Below, piece after piece: positions 18,001-26,162 of a stretch of DNA of 47,397 nt. How positions within the stretch are numbered: the first letter of the stretch is position 1; every line of letters starts with the position of its first letter. The position numbers and the translations under genes are program-made. Source of the stretch: an uncultured Dokdonia sp. Lineage in GTDB: Bacteria; Bacteroidota; Bacteroidia; Flavobacteriales; Flavobacteriaceae. The stretch lies in contig NZ_CALEMI010000087.1 of assembly GCF_937910895.1 (NCBI RefSeq), positions 1 to 47,397 of the forward strand, given 5' to 3'. The notes under the pieces are model-generated. The model worked only from the letters and a program-made list of their open reading frames with translations. It did not search any database and was not told the origin of the DNA.

Positions 18001-19308
18001 GACGCAGTCAAAGTGCCTTCGAGTATTAGCGCTTCTATTGATGCATCTTGGGGTGTGTTTTTGGGAGTTAGTATTGGAAAGAGCGCTAAAAATCCTTATA
18101 CCCTTGGTAATATCCGATTAAATTTTGCGGTCACCGATAGTCGTAAAGCCCTTAGTATTTCATTAAGTGAAGGTGGGGATAATGATGTAATCAGTGGGAT
18201 TTATAAAGAAAGTAAGGCTAGCCCTATATCGGAGAGAGAACAAGAAGAGGTACTTACTCTTTGGAACGAGCGAATTAAAGAGGCTTCGGTTAAACGAGAA
18301 CAGCGCCATATTTTGACGGAAAATATTCTAGCCTCCTCAGGTTCTATTGATGGTAAGAATAGGCTCATTAAATACAACACCAAACAAGGCACGATTCAGA
18401 GTGGTATTCTCATTTCTAGGGATACCGATACTTCTTTTTATAATCAAAGTAGGTATCCCATTAGTGAGGCGTTAGATAAAATCACTTCCATGAATGTGAA
18501 TGGTTATTTCAAAGCAAATGATGATAAAATTCGCTTTGAGAAAAAAAGCGCTACTATTTTCGATGTATATCTTGAAAAAAAGGAGTTTTACAAAGCAATT
18601 ATTGATCCCGAGTTACAGAAATTATTAACTCCAAGGATGGGTGCAGATCCTACAGAATTACCCGACTTCGTTCAAAACGGAAATGAAATGACAGGGGTAG
18701 TATCCCTATCGAATTTGACTTCTTTTCTACATAAACTCAATACCTATGGGGTGTATTATTATGATGAGGCTAGAGAGGTCAAGGAATTAAAACAAGAAAA
18801 CGAAAAAGACTGGGAGTCGCGGACCGAGCGATCTAATAAACGTTATGTCTATGAACTAGGAACACCCTACGGAAAATCAAGTCATCCAAGTGCAGGGTTT
18901 GAGAACTTTTTTGAAGGGGACGGTCGCTACCCATTAGGACGTGTGGTCTACAATCGTCGGCTTACTGATAAAGAGCGGTATAATTTCACGCTCATTCCTG
19001 TTTTTAAAGATGCCTCGGAATCTTTCAAGCTATGGAAGAGTGAGAGTAGTGATAGCAAAGTACTAAAGGATTATCTAGCCCTTGTCGATACTCTTGCCGA
19101 TGCACCTTTATATAAAGCCATAGAGGAATTAGGCTATTTCATTGTCAATCATCCACACCAGAGTGGAAATACTGAATTTGTTTTTGGTAGATATACCGCC
19201 TTAGAACTCGGAAAGGCATCCTACCATGAAGAGATCAGTGAGATTACCCCCTTAACAGAATTAGTAGCCAAACTTGAATTACACAAAGAATTAGAAAACA
19301 CCCTATGA
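15055..19308 (+). CDS. Strawberry-notch-type superfamily 2 helicase
   Basis: The protein is about 1417 aa, starting at the ATG 1 bp after the upstream stop. The N-terminal half is an SF2 motor. It has the Sbno-type Walker A DATGIGKGR (109-117), the DECH box in VLDECHTIGS (about 279-288), and motif VI QILGRVNRTGQ (676-686). The C-terminal 700 residues include a coiled-coil stretch (about 900-960) and unassigned domains. In phages and plasmids these helicases accompany large methylases as an injected antirestriction or DNA-remodelling unit. It ends with an ATGA overlap into the MoxR-type gene. Confidence 0.88.
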   Translation: MQEIPLKEVASTMDTTALTEAKSALVSYAPMSKAPYVMDTLVPRNLAFETQVALTSVVRQYGNIDHLVRDKLRYDSLENLWKAFSAEQVDAVGLYLKQFDVGKSLIIADATGIGKGREAGGVIRHAVMEGYLPIFFTQKVKLFSDIYRDLKAIDLTNIDPFILNTDSQAKIKDSDGSVVFSSLSSAEQKELLTSSETVATDSDRAIAYYKSIGRDLPDPEKEPELTITNVIDHLPSEYDMIFSTYSQLQSAAPYKYLWLKAICEEVQLGRSRFKGVVFVLDECHTIGSHETLIGQAMLSLLSRSHCCCFLSATFAKYPEVMPIYAGYTAIAEAKLSNANFVSSIKRGGLALQEIISPNLAEMGQLISRQRSSEGIETFYEVLEHEPERSLHRKQVDRIIKIMRRIALFESEYLNARFAVIHSQAKAQGDKTKQKPRNLGVKQSPYFSRVFGIVDQMLFALKAPSVAKKTLDLLAQNKKVVIAFKSTMGAFLNDLQLSSGDTIPTKDLDFVHILQKGLDSIFYYNYTTIDNEKSRQRIPLEELPEQAQIAYNTLKEDIKKERSGLTISPIDILIDTITKAKKPTDLGGHNKSHFKVGEVTGRKQRLLFDGDRATIQSFRSDSEKAFRLFNSGEYDVLLINQSGSTGASAHASKDFKDQRKRALLMHQFELDINTVVQILGRVNRTGQVVLPEYYYITSDIPMERRLMTMLKAKLKTLDANTTGSQKTRDDTLKSPDFLNKYGDTVAHAWIKEHPEMMPDLGYPNHTRVKDDNGYVSYVLNPEKHGAIRQLTGRAGLLLVKDQEALYDELLSRYKDQVQLEKQQGTYDLEVEFLQLDAEVQKRYLFHKGSGGESAFGRDTVREETIINNLNRPFTLQQVEIRILKALEGQPPETIKQQLLAKIALEYPIMVKERESSKREGIDKLILQLGELKAKDHLSDKEQEEAALLQSIIAEKEKNLQEYIKQLETVRRRIETHIGFWQVGDAVKVPSSISASIDASWGVFLGVSIGKSAKNPYTLGNIRLNFAVTDSRKALSISLSEGGDNDVISGIYKESKASPISEREQEEVLTLWNERIKEASVKREQRHILTENILASSGSIDGKNRLIKYNTKQGTIQSGILISRDTDTSFYNQSRYPISEALDKITSMNVNGYFKANDDKIRFEKKSATIFDVYLEKKEFYKAIIDPELQKLLTPRMGADPTELPDFVQNGNEMTGVVSLSNLTSFLHKLNTYGVYYYDEAREVKELKQENEKDWESRTERSNKRYVYELGTPYGKSSHPSAGFENFFEGDGRYPLGRVVYNRRLTDKERYNFTLIPVFKDASESFKLWKSESSDSKVLKDYLALVDTLADAPLYKAIEELGYFIVNHPHQSGNTEFVFGRYTALELGKASYHEEISEITPLTELVAKLELHKELENTL

Positions 19309-20270
19309 TGACAAACGAGCGATATAAACAGTTAAAATTAGACATTCCTGAAATTGATCAAATTCCCAATTTCATGAAGATTTTGGATGATTTGATATGG
19401 GGAAATAATGTTTTTTTAGTTGGATCGGCAGGAACAGGCAAGACCACCTTGGCAGAGAAAGTAAGCTATTCGCTCTTTGGTCGGCATGAGCGCGATAAAA
19501 AAGAGCTTCCTTACATCACTATTAATTGCAGTCAATGGACTTCGCCTACAGAAATTAAAGGCGGACAGACCATGACGGGCTATAAAGAAGGAGCGCTTAT
19601 AGAGGCGTGGCGAGATGGGAAAATACTCATCCTAGATGAAATGCCCAAGCTTGATCCTAACACCGCAAGTCTACTCAATGATGGCCTAGCAAAAAGTGCG
19701 AGCGAAGAGGCGGTTATTTTTAATGGACTTAATGAGGCGATTGTCAAACATCCGCATTTTGGATGTATCGCCACTGGAAATACCACAGGAAAAGGATTTA
19801 GTAAACACTATGTCGGAAATAGCAAACAGGATGCTTCCCTTATTGACCGCTTTAGCGGATGTATTTATCATGTTGGTTTTAATGAAAAACTCGAAAAAGC
19901 ACTTATCTATCCGATGTTAGTAGAAAAGTGTCAAGCCATTCGTAGAGCTATTCTACGCTACGAGGCAAAAGATGCTTCGGATGATACCACAGAGGATATT
20001 ATGACCCTTCGTACAATGCTGAACTTGCAGCGTTCTTACGTGCTTGAGATGTCTCGCGAAATGGGAATTAAAGATTCGAGTGACATTCGTTTTACCCCCT
20101 ATCAAAATGGTAAAACATTGCAGGATGCCTTGGAGAGTTACTTCTGGGTAATGAATAGCGAAAAGGCTAAAAAAATCAAAGCAGAAATTAGTTATGATGG
20201 GTTTATCAATACCTATAAATCAGCAGAGGCTAAAACACAATTTTCAAAAGAATATACCCGACGTGGCTAA
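19305..20270 (+). CDS. MoxR/CbbQ-type AAA+ ATPase
   Basis: This 321-aa protein has Walker A GSAGTGKT (40-47), Walker B ILILDEM (107-113) and an insert-strand region with EIKGGQTMTGYKEGAL (83-98), typical of MoxR, NirQ and CobS proteins. A sensor-like ATGNTTGKG follows. These ATPases act as hexameric chaperones with a VWA-domain partner. The next gene encodes a VWA-like protein, which completes the pair. Start and stop overlap both neighbours. Confidence 0.88.
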   Translation: MMTNERYKQLKLDIPEIDQIPNFMKILDDLIWGNNVFLVGSAGTGKTTLAEKVSYSLFGRHERDKKELPYITINCSQWTSPTEIKGGQTMTGYKEGALIEAWRDGKILILDEMPKLDPNTASLLNDGLAKSASEEAVIFNGLNEAIVKHPHFGCIATGNTTGKGFSKHYVGNSKQDASLIDRFSGCIYHVGFNEKLEKALIYPMLVEKCQAIRRAILRYEAKDASDDTTEDIMTLRTMLNLQRSYVLEMSREMGIKDSSDIRFTPYQNGKTLQDALESYFWVMNSEKAKKIKAEISYDGFINTYKSAEAKTQFSKEYTRRG

Positions 20271-21267
20271 TCCAATCCTACATACACACTCTTTTGAGAA
20301 CAGGCGTTTTCAGTACATCCAATTTCCAAGTCCTGGTGCCTATCACGATTTTGTGCAAAAACGGTGTGGGGAGTTATTTATGGGTAATGCCAAAACCCTA
20401 GAACGCATCGTTAAAAATGCAACACATCGGATCGCCACTTCAAGTGATTGGTATGGAACTCCAAAGCCAACCACTATAGAGGATTTAGAAGATCATCGCT
20501 ATTTTGGGAAGATGGAATTATTAGAAGTACTAGCTCCTAAAATACAAAAGGAGTTACATCGCTATACCGATTTGGTGGAAGACGACTTATTAAAACGCCC
20601 AATTCTTAGTGCAAATAGTAAAGGATTAGGGGTGTTTTCTTTTGATCGTGCGATGATGGGACTCTACAAAATCCCTCTTGCTAAAGGGGCTTCTGCATTA
20701 GAGAAATATGTGCATGGACTTAAAATTGAATTGGGCAAAGACAAGGCGACTACCGTTAAGAAAACGCATCTATATTTTGAGAATAGATCAGCTTCTAAAC
20801 CTACGCTCACCCTTTCTCTATTGGCAGGAGCAAATGCTAACATCAAAGGCGATGCTTTGTATTATGTAGGTATCGCTCTAGCACTACTGACAGAGTATTT
20901 AGAGAGTTGTCATATCGCAGTGGCTATTGATGTGCTGTTAGGTACTTCTTTCGGAGTTCACACCATTGTATCAGCCATTAGGGTCAAACCCTTTGAAGCC
21001 CCACTCGATGTCAATCAACTTTTAGTCTTAGGGAGTGATCCACGGTATTTCCGATTTAATGGCTTTAAGGGACTGATTGCGCTTGCGGATTACTGCGGAC
21101 TCAATATCCCCGATGGACTTGGGAAAATAGATGATACCATTACAACGGGCTATATCGAATATGTACCCAATACCCTACTGTTTAATCAAAGCTATTCCAT
21201 AGATCGTGCAGTGAAAGAAGTATCACGCATCTTGCTAGAATACACAAAAAAAGTTAAAACAAGATGA
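20263..21267 (+). CDS. Degenerate VWA-like partner of the MoxR ATPase
   Basis: The protein is about 334 aa from GTG 20263, which overlaps the upstream stop; a longer frame from 20194 would overlap the ATPase gene by 77 bp. The segment LLAGANANIKGDALYYVGIALALLTEYLES (about 215-245) and the following strands resemble the VWA-like fold of phage MoxR partners (DUF7192-like), but no intact DxSxS metal site is visible. It probably acts as substrate adaptor for the AAA+ ring. It is translationally coupled on both sides. Confidence 0.65.
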   Translation: MANPILHTHSFENRRFQYIQFPSPGAYHDFVQKRCGELFMGNAKTLERIVKNATHRIATSSDWYGTPKPTTIEDLEDHRYFGKMELLEVLAPKIQKELHRYTDLVEDDLLKRPILSANSKGLGVFSFDRAMMGLYKIPLAKGASALEKYVHGLKIELGKDKATTVKKTHLYFENRSASKPTLTLSLLAGANANIKGDALYYVGIALALLTEYLESCHIAVAIDVLLGTSFGVHTIVSAIRVKPFEAPLDVNQLLVLGSDPRYFRFNGFKGLIALADYCGLNIPDGLGKIDDTITTGYIEYVPNTLLFNQSYSIDRAVKEVSRILLEYTKKVKTR

Positions 21268-21572
21268 ACATATCACAAGACAGTATTCAAAAAATTATGA
21301 GTGAGGCAATTTTAATTCAAAAGGATTGTACCGAGTCGTGTTTTGATTTTCAGGTGATGACTTCAAGGTTTCATAAAGACACCCTGATTCTTCGTTGGGT
21401 AGAGGTTGATATAAGCGATGTAGAGCGTCCTATTCAAACGTATCGTTATCGGTGTTTTTATTTGGATGGAACTTCTCAAAACTGTTCCATTCATTATACG
21501 AATGTGGAACAAGCGAATGCCTTTTTTAAAAGCCTAGAGGGATATGACAGGCAAGATTTTACCAAAGGATAA
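21264..21572 (+). CDS. Hypothetical protein
   Basis: This 102-aa soluble protein is coupled to the VWA-like gene by an ATGA overlap. It shows alternating strands (FQVMTSRFHKDTLILRWVEVDI) and no recognised motif. It closes the tightly overlapping block that begins with the methylase. Confidence 0.6.
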   Translation: MNISQDSIQKIMSEAILIQKDCTESCFDFQVMTSRFHKDTLILRWVEVDISDVERPIQTYRYRCFYLDGTSQNCSIHYTNVEQANAFFKSLEGYDRQDFTKG

Positions 21573-21601
21573 TAGTCATTTATTAATTTAAAACAATTAC
21601 G

Positions 21602-21958
21602 ATGTATAGACTACAAGAGATAAAGCCCGGTGTACTAAGAGACATCATTATTAAGGGACAAAAAGAGATTATGTTGCAAACAGGAAGTCCGCTAATACTA
21701 GAGGATGGCTACATCCTAATTAAAAAACAAACACAGGATTTTACCATAGATGACCCTATGGCAAAAAAGGCAGATAGATTACTCTTTGAGTTACTTGAAA
21801 AGCATAGAAAGATGACCAATCAAAAAACAGTTAAACCAGCAAAGGGTAAAGAAGTCCCCTTGCTTAGTAAAGAGGCGATTCGTATTCGTGAGAATGAACG
21901 ATTGCGCATTGTTAAACTATTAAAACTCAAATTAACCCTTATTCCAAAAAGCGCATAA
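21602..21958 (+). CDS. Small basic hypothetical protein
   Basis: This 118-aa, Lys/Arg-rich protein has a short beta-rich N-terminus and a charged helical C-terminus. No domain is recognised. It lies 3 bp upstream of the 241-aa Lys/Pro-rich gene. Confidence 0.6.
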   Translation: MYRLQEIKPGVLRDIIIKGQKEIMLQTGSPLILEDGYILIKKQTQDFTIDDPMAKKADRLLFELLEKHRKMTNQKTVKPAKGKEVPLLSKEAIRIRENERLRIVKLLKLKLTLIPKSA

Positions 21959-21961
21959 GTT

Positions 21962-22687
21962 ATGACACATTTAGCACAAATTAAAGCATTGGACTTAACT
22001 AAGATTCTCAACAAGGATGTTACCTCTGAAATTGAAAAACTCATTGAAGATTATGAGACGGCAGAGGATAAAGAAGATTTTATAGAAGTTACCAAAGAGA
22101 GTTCCGCACTTATTTTAGAGCTTATAGAGGATGTATATCCAGATGCTATTGCTCAAAAAGAAAAACCTTGTGTAGAGGTAGTGGTCACTCCTAAAGAGGT
22201 AGTCCCAAAGCCCAAAGTATCCCCTAAAAAACAAGAAGTAAAAGACAATCATCAGTCTGAAAAAGAACCTTCACTAAAGAAGAAATCTGCACCAAAAAAG
22301 AAAACCATACCAAAGAAGAAACCTACAAAGCAGAAATCGGTATCTAGTAGCGTAAAATCAAAACTACAGCAGTTACAAGAAGAAGTTGAGGAGTGTAGAA
22401 AAAGAGGTGTGACTAGAAAAAAGTCACCTAGAAAAACATCAACTCCACCCAAGACAGTGTATGACAAGGTGTATAGCCATATCAATGGTATTGCCAATTT
22501 ATTGCCAGAGCGCTTTAGGCATGATACCCAAAAAATAAGCGATCTAAAGCGAATGAGTTTGGGAATACACAAAAAGGTAGTAGGTGTATTTGAAATGAAT
22601 GAAACCTTGGCCGAAAAGGGAAAGATTGCCTTAAAACAGAAGTTTAAAGATATTAACAAAAGAATACTAGCAAATGACAACAAATAA
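21962..22687 (+). CDS. Lys/Pro-rich protein, possible DNA-binding
   Basis: This 241-aa protein has an acidic helical N-terminus (1-65), a low-complexity middle of K, P, S and E (about 75-165) with repeated KKK-P patches, and a helical C-terminal part. The middle resembles histone-H1-like or viral-core basic tails. It could coat DNA or serve as a flexible linker. It overlaps the next gene's start by 14 bp. Confidence 0.6.
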   Translation: MTHLAQIKALDLTKILNKDVTSEIEKLIEDYETAEDKEDFIEVTKESSALILELIEDVYPDAIAQKEKPCVEVVVTPKEVVPKPKVSPKKQEVKDNHQSEKEPSLKKKSAPKKKTIPKKKPTKQKSVSSSVKSKLQQLQEEVEECRKRGVTRKKSPRKTSTPPKTVYDKVYSHINGIANLLPERFRHDTQKISDLKRMSLGIHKKVVGVFEMNETLAEKGKIALKQKFKDINKRILANDNK

Positions 22688-22919
22688 AAAAATGCTCATA
22701 ATCACAGGAGCTGGACTTGCTATCGGACTCGCCGAAGCATTATTGTACTACAACCTTGGAAGAAATGCAGATGCCAAAGAAGGTTTTCACTTTGGTATTC
22801 CTAAAGGAGCAGAACTAGGCAAAACACTAGGTATTGTTCTTGCCACCTCACTTGCTACGGCATTACTCTCTAGTGGGGTTGAAAACCTATTGAACAAACA
22901 AGAATTAAAACTCGCATAA
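22674..22919 (+). CDS. Small two-span membrane protein
   Basis: This 81-aa protein has hydrophobic segments at about 7-28 and 48-70, both Gly/Ala-rich (ITGAGLAIGLAEALLYY and LGIVLATSLATALLSSG). No family is assigned. It is the first of many small membrane proteins in the element. Confidence 0.6.
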   Translation: MTTNKKMLIITGAGLAIGLAEALLYYNLGRNADAKEGFHFGIPKGAELGKTLGIVLATSLATALLSSGVENLLNKQELKLA

Positions 22920-22929
22920 TCCATTTGCT

Positions 22930-23394
22930 ATGAAAAAGATCACATATAAAGCCTATATCGATAAGCACGCATTAGATATTTCTTTACTTCCAAGTGATGT
23001 TCAAGATAAGATCGGCGTATTTAAAAAAATGCTTGAACTAGAAGAAGATGTTCAGGCGCAAGATGCACAGGAATTAGAGAATCAATTACAAATCTTGGAC
23101 ACTGAAATCCTTACCGATTTAAAAGACATTAAAAAGCTTCATAAAATTTATCATAGGGATGTATCACAAGAAAAAGAAACATCCCTAGGATCAAATACGC
23201 AGAAAAAGCGTCACAGCGACGACATCTTAAGTCGCTTAATAGAGGAGAAAAAGCACTTAAATGTGTCGCGCTCTACTTTGCGTACACTTGGTATCACTAC
23301 TCCGCTATCGAAAGTGACAATCATCGGAAAGTATTGTATTACAAGGACTTCCTTTTTAACATATCGCTACCGTATCGCATTGGTATCTAACTAG
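22930..23394 (+). CDS. Hypothetical protein
   Basis: This 154-aa helical protein has an acidic middle (LEEDVQAQDAQELENQLQILD) and a basic C-terminus. No domain is recognised. It is the last gene before the intergenic array at 23399, so one transcription unit probably ends near here. Confidence 0.6.
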   Translation: MKKITYKAYIDKHALDISLLPSDVQDKIGVFKKMLELEEDVQAQDAQELENQLQILDTEILTDLKDIKKLHKIYHRDVSQEKETSLGSNTQKKRHSDDILSRLIEEKKHLNVSRSTLRTLGITTPLSKVTIIGKYCITRTSFLTYRYRIALVSN

Positions 23395-23398
23395 GTAT

Positions 23399-23464
23399 GT
23401 TTTTGATGTCGCAGTAGTGTGTTACCCGTGACGCTTTGATGTGTAGGTAGCATCGCAGAAGTAA
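23399..23464 (-). promoter_or_regulatory. Degenerate third array of the 22-bp repeat
   Basis: On the minus strand, three 22-bp units carry GCG(A/T)(C/T) at the same phase as the 5.5 and 6.1 kb arrays. The middle unit (23421-23442) matches the core almost fully (ACATCAAAGCGTCAC). It lies 60 bp upstream of the DnaA-domain-IV-like gene, so the same protein probably controls that gene's promoter. Confidence 0.65.
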
Positions 23465-23522
23465 CCAAGTAGTAATTACCTCTTATTTAAAATCGCTTAC
23501 TAAAATGATGTAGTTTGAACCT

Positions 23523-23999
23523 ATGAACAAGCCAAAGGACATATTGGAGAAGAATCTAACCATCTATGGTTTGCTTGATGTGCGTGTACAGCAGTTAGTT
23601 TCCAAGTTTGGAATTACCAGAGCCATTGCCCTGTTAGATGGAATGACATCTGCAAGTATTGCTTTAGATGACAATGAAAAAGAGGTACTCATTATTAACT
23701 TTTTAAATACAAGGGCTAAAAAATATTTTGGTTTTACAGGAAAAGACTTTTGTAAGGCTCAAGATCAAAACGCAAGAGACGCCCGTATGTCCTGTTACTA
23801 TTTACTTGTAAAGCATTTGGATATGAATTATCAAACCATAGGCTATTACTACAAACAAAAACGGCGAAACGTTCGCTATAACTATAAAAAAATTGAAGAG
23901 ATCATAGAGATTAAAACGTTTTACAAAGACTTTTTTAAGCGATTTGATGCGCTAGAATCATCATTAATAACCTATTTATTAGCATTAAAAACAAAGTAA
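23523..23999 (+). CDS. DnaA domain IV-like DNA-binding protein
   Basis: This 158-aa protein has a C-terminal segment at about 88-135 (NARDARMSCYYLLVK, then LDMNYQTIGYYYKQKRRNV and YNYKKIEEI). Its helix spacing follows the DNA-binding domain of DnaA (xARQIAMYLxR, then xIGxxFxxRxxxTV), although the usual HST is replaced. There is no AAA+ domain. It could regulate the structural genes or mark an origin. It follows the third 22-bp repeat array and overlaps the next gene's start by 1 base. Confidence 0.65.
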   Translation: MNKPKDILEKNLTIYGLLDVRVQQLVSKFGITRAIALLDGMTSASIALDDNEKEVLIINFLNTRAKKYFGFTGKDFCKAQDQNARDARMSCYYLLVKHLDMNYQTIGYYYKQKRRNVRYNYKKIEEIIEIKTFYKDFFKRFDALESSLITYLLALKTK

Positions 24000-25033
24000 T
24001 GAATGACGAAATAGAAAAAGAAATTCAAGATGTCCTTTCCAATACAGATGGGGATCACATTTTGGAAGTGCCGATTTCAGAGGCGCAAAGCCCCCTTAAT
24101 ACGGCGGTTAAAACAGGCGATATTGCCGATGTATCTAAAAAAGGAGCGTCAGAGAAAGCTAGCTTTTTAAAAACTGCTGAAGATGCGTATGCTAAGGAGC
24201 AAACACAAAAGGTCATTGCAGATGCGCCGCAGCAACACATCGGGGATCACTCAGAGCATATCTCACAAGAAAATGAGACTACGAAAGCTGTTATATCTGA
24301 TAAGCAAGCTATGCAAACAGCCGAGGCGCTCCTTGGTATGGCGGATAATTTTTTAGCCGTTGGTGGTGGTTTTTTTGTAAAGATTACCAAGCATGAGGAG
24401 TTCTTTGAATTCGAGGAACTTGTAGAAGTCATTGACTCTCAAAACGAGAAGAATATTAGACGTATCAGGCTTGATCAAGATGATAAGGCGCTTTTAACTC
24501 CCCTATTAGCTCAGGTCATAAAAAACAAAACCAAACAGCTTAGCCCTGAACAGCAACTCTTGGGGGCGATCATTTCAGTAATTGTCAAAAAAGCACAGAC
24601 GGTTATGGAGGTACGTGCTGAAAATAAATCGCTTGAAGGACGTATTCTTCAAATTGTGCGAGAAGCGAAACTTCCAGATACAAAGCAAGAGGAGCAAGAA
24701 GAGAAACCCAAGCAAAAAGATGTACAAGTCCCTGTAGATGAAGAGCCTTTTGAGAAGGAAATTTTGGAACAAGAGATTTTGGAACAAGAGCAAGAAATTC
24801 AGACTCCTATTGGGGTAGTAGAACAACAGGATGAAGACCTTGTATTTATCAATAGTAACAATAGCCCTTTATCCAATGAAATGCACCTAGTCTATGAAGA
24901 GGTAGCCCCAAGTGTTATATCTGAAAAACAAGTGCATAGCGCTTCTTCTAGTTCAACGAACAAGAGAGAACGCCCAGACTCTTCTAAAACCGGGGAGCAG
25001 AGCCATTCTCAGGACTCCGATGATACTTCCTAG
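23999..25033 (+). CDS. Acidic hypothetical protein with disordered tail
   Basis: This 344-aa protein has a low-complexity N-terminal third, a compact central region at about 105-225 (ALLGMADNFLAVGGGFF...VEVIDSQ) and a Glu/Gln/Ser-rich disordered tail. The tail contains a 15-bp in-frame tandem duplication (EILEQ twice, 24758-24787). No family is recognised. A terminator follows, so it ends its operon. Confidence 0.6.
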   Translation: MNDEIEKEIQDVLSNTDGDHILEVPISEAQSPLNTAVKTGDIADVSKKGASEKASFLKTAEDAYAKEQTQKVIADAPQQHIGDHSEHISQENETTKAVISDKQAMQTAEALLGMADNFLAVGGGFFVKITKHEEFFEFEELVEVIDSQNEKNIRRIRLDQDDKALLTPLLAQVIKNKTKQLSPEQQLLGAIISVIVKKAQTVMEVRAENKSLEGRILQIVREAKLPDTKQEEQEEKPKQKDVQVPVDEEPFEKEILEQEILEQEQEIQTPIGVVEQQDEDLVFINSNNSPLSNEMHLVYEEVAPSVISEKQVHSASSSSTNKRERPDSSKTGEQSHSQDSDDTS

Positions 25034-25055
25034 CTACTCTTTTACATAGTAAAGG

Positions 25056-25107
25056 ATCTACTTCTTTCTAAAGAGAAGTAGATACGCGCCTCTTTTTAAA
25101 AAAAGAG
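25056..25107 (+). terminator. Double hairpin terminator
   Basis: A perfect 10-bp stem (ATCTACTTCT at 25056 with AGAAGTAGAT at 25074) is followed by a second stem, CTCTTTTT/AAAAAGAG. It separates the 344-aa gene from the ATPase gene. Confidence 0.65.
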
Positions 25108-25195
25108 TGTTCCATTCACTTATAAAGTGCGATGGCAGGGATGACACATCCCTTTTTGTAAAAGACAATAGATATATAAAAAGACAAAAAAAGCT

Positions 25196-26065
25196 ATGAA
25201 GGTAACATCTAAGCGACAACCGATGATCATGCTTGTTTGTGGGGAAACGGGAGTTGGAAAGACCTATCGAAACAAACTAGAGATTTATCAATATATGCAA
25301 CAGCATTTAGCCCTTGGTAAAAAAGGGCGTAAGGTACTCGCATTTGATACCAACGATGATGACTATCCAGAATTTACCACGGTTGATCCGAATCACATAC
25401 AATCCCTCTCTAAAATTCATGCACGACGCATACGCCCTTTTAATCCTGACGGGACTCCGATGGATACGGCTCAAAAGCGAGAGGTAATCGAAAAGATCAT
25501 GAGGCATTATAAAAATGGGATGGTGGTCTTGGATGATATTGATCATTATATGGCAGGAGCAAAAGGACAGAATATGATTGGGGCTTTATGCACGGTACGC
25601 CATAAAGGAATCGATGTACTACTCACCCATCAGTCGGTGGCTAAAATTACCACCTCAGAGTGGCAAAACTGCACATGGTTACGACTTCATCATCAGGTGG
25701 ATGATGTGACTCGATATCGGGATCGTATTCCTAAATATAATTTGGTACGGATTGCCCAATTAATTGTAGATGCTCATTATGAGTTAGCTTCAACGGCTTT
25801 TTCTTTAGGCAAGGTATCTGAAAAGAAGTACCAAGTGCTAAAGAGTTTTTTTGTGTACGTCAACATGAGAGAACAACAAATTATGGGATGCAGTAAAAAG
25901 AGTTACATAAAGGCAGTAAAACGCTTTATAGATCAAGAGGAAACTAAAAAGATTCGAATGCTCTTACAGGAGCGTGATTTTAGTGGCAAGGCTATTTATA
26001 AAGATCGTAATGCCGTAATCATTCATCTTATTTCAGGGTATATACGGCATTTTAAAGCTGTTTAA
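25196..26065 (+). CDS. Genome-packaging-type P-loop ATPase (FtsK-HerA / Zot-like)
   Basis: This 289-aa protein has Walker A GETGVGKT (16-23), a strand with DTNDDDYPEF (51-60), Walker B MVVLDDID (109-116), and a sensor/Arg-finger region TVRHKGIDVLLTHQS (133-147). Size and motif order fit packaging ATPases of tailless membrane-containing phages and Zot proteins of filamentous phages, not the large terminase, which would also need a nuclease domain. It stands alone between a terminator and the 31-bp repeat, directly upstream of the structural genes. Confidence 0.75.
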   Translation: MKVTSKRQPMIMLVCGETGVGKTYRNKLEIYQYMQQHLALGKKGRKVLAFDTNDDDYPEFTTVDPNHIQSLSKIHARRIRPFNPDGTPMDTAQKREVIEKIMRHYKNGMVVLDDIDHYMAGAKGQNMIGALCTVRHKGIDVLLTHQSVAKITTSEWQNCTWLRLHHQVDDVTRYRDRIPKYNLVRIAQLIVDAHYELASTAFSLGKVSEKKYQVLKSFFVYVNMREQQIMGCSKKSYIKAVKRFIDQEETKKIRMLLQERDFSGKAIYKDRNAVIIHLISGYIRHFKAV

Positions 26066-26162
26066 AAAAGTGATTTTCATAGACTTTGGTCATTTTGTAC
26101 ATATCCAAAAATGAATTAAGTATATCATAATTAAGTATTTAAAATTTTCAAAATCTACTCGA

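Noticed and set aside
11410-21572. Conjugative plasmid transfer region
   Set aside because: Large methylase/helicase genes occur in plasmids, but no relaxase, coupling protein or Tra/VirB gene is visible anywhere in the element.
22252-22683. 143-codon Phe/Ser-rich minus-strand ORF
   Set aside because: It is the mirror of the Lys/Glu-rich gene at 21962 and has no independent support.
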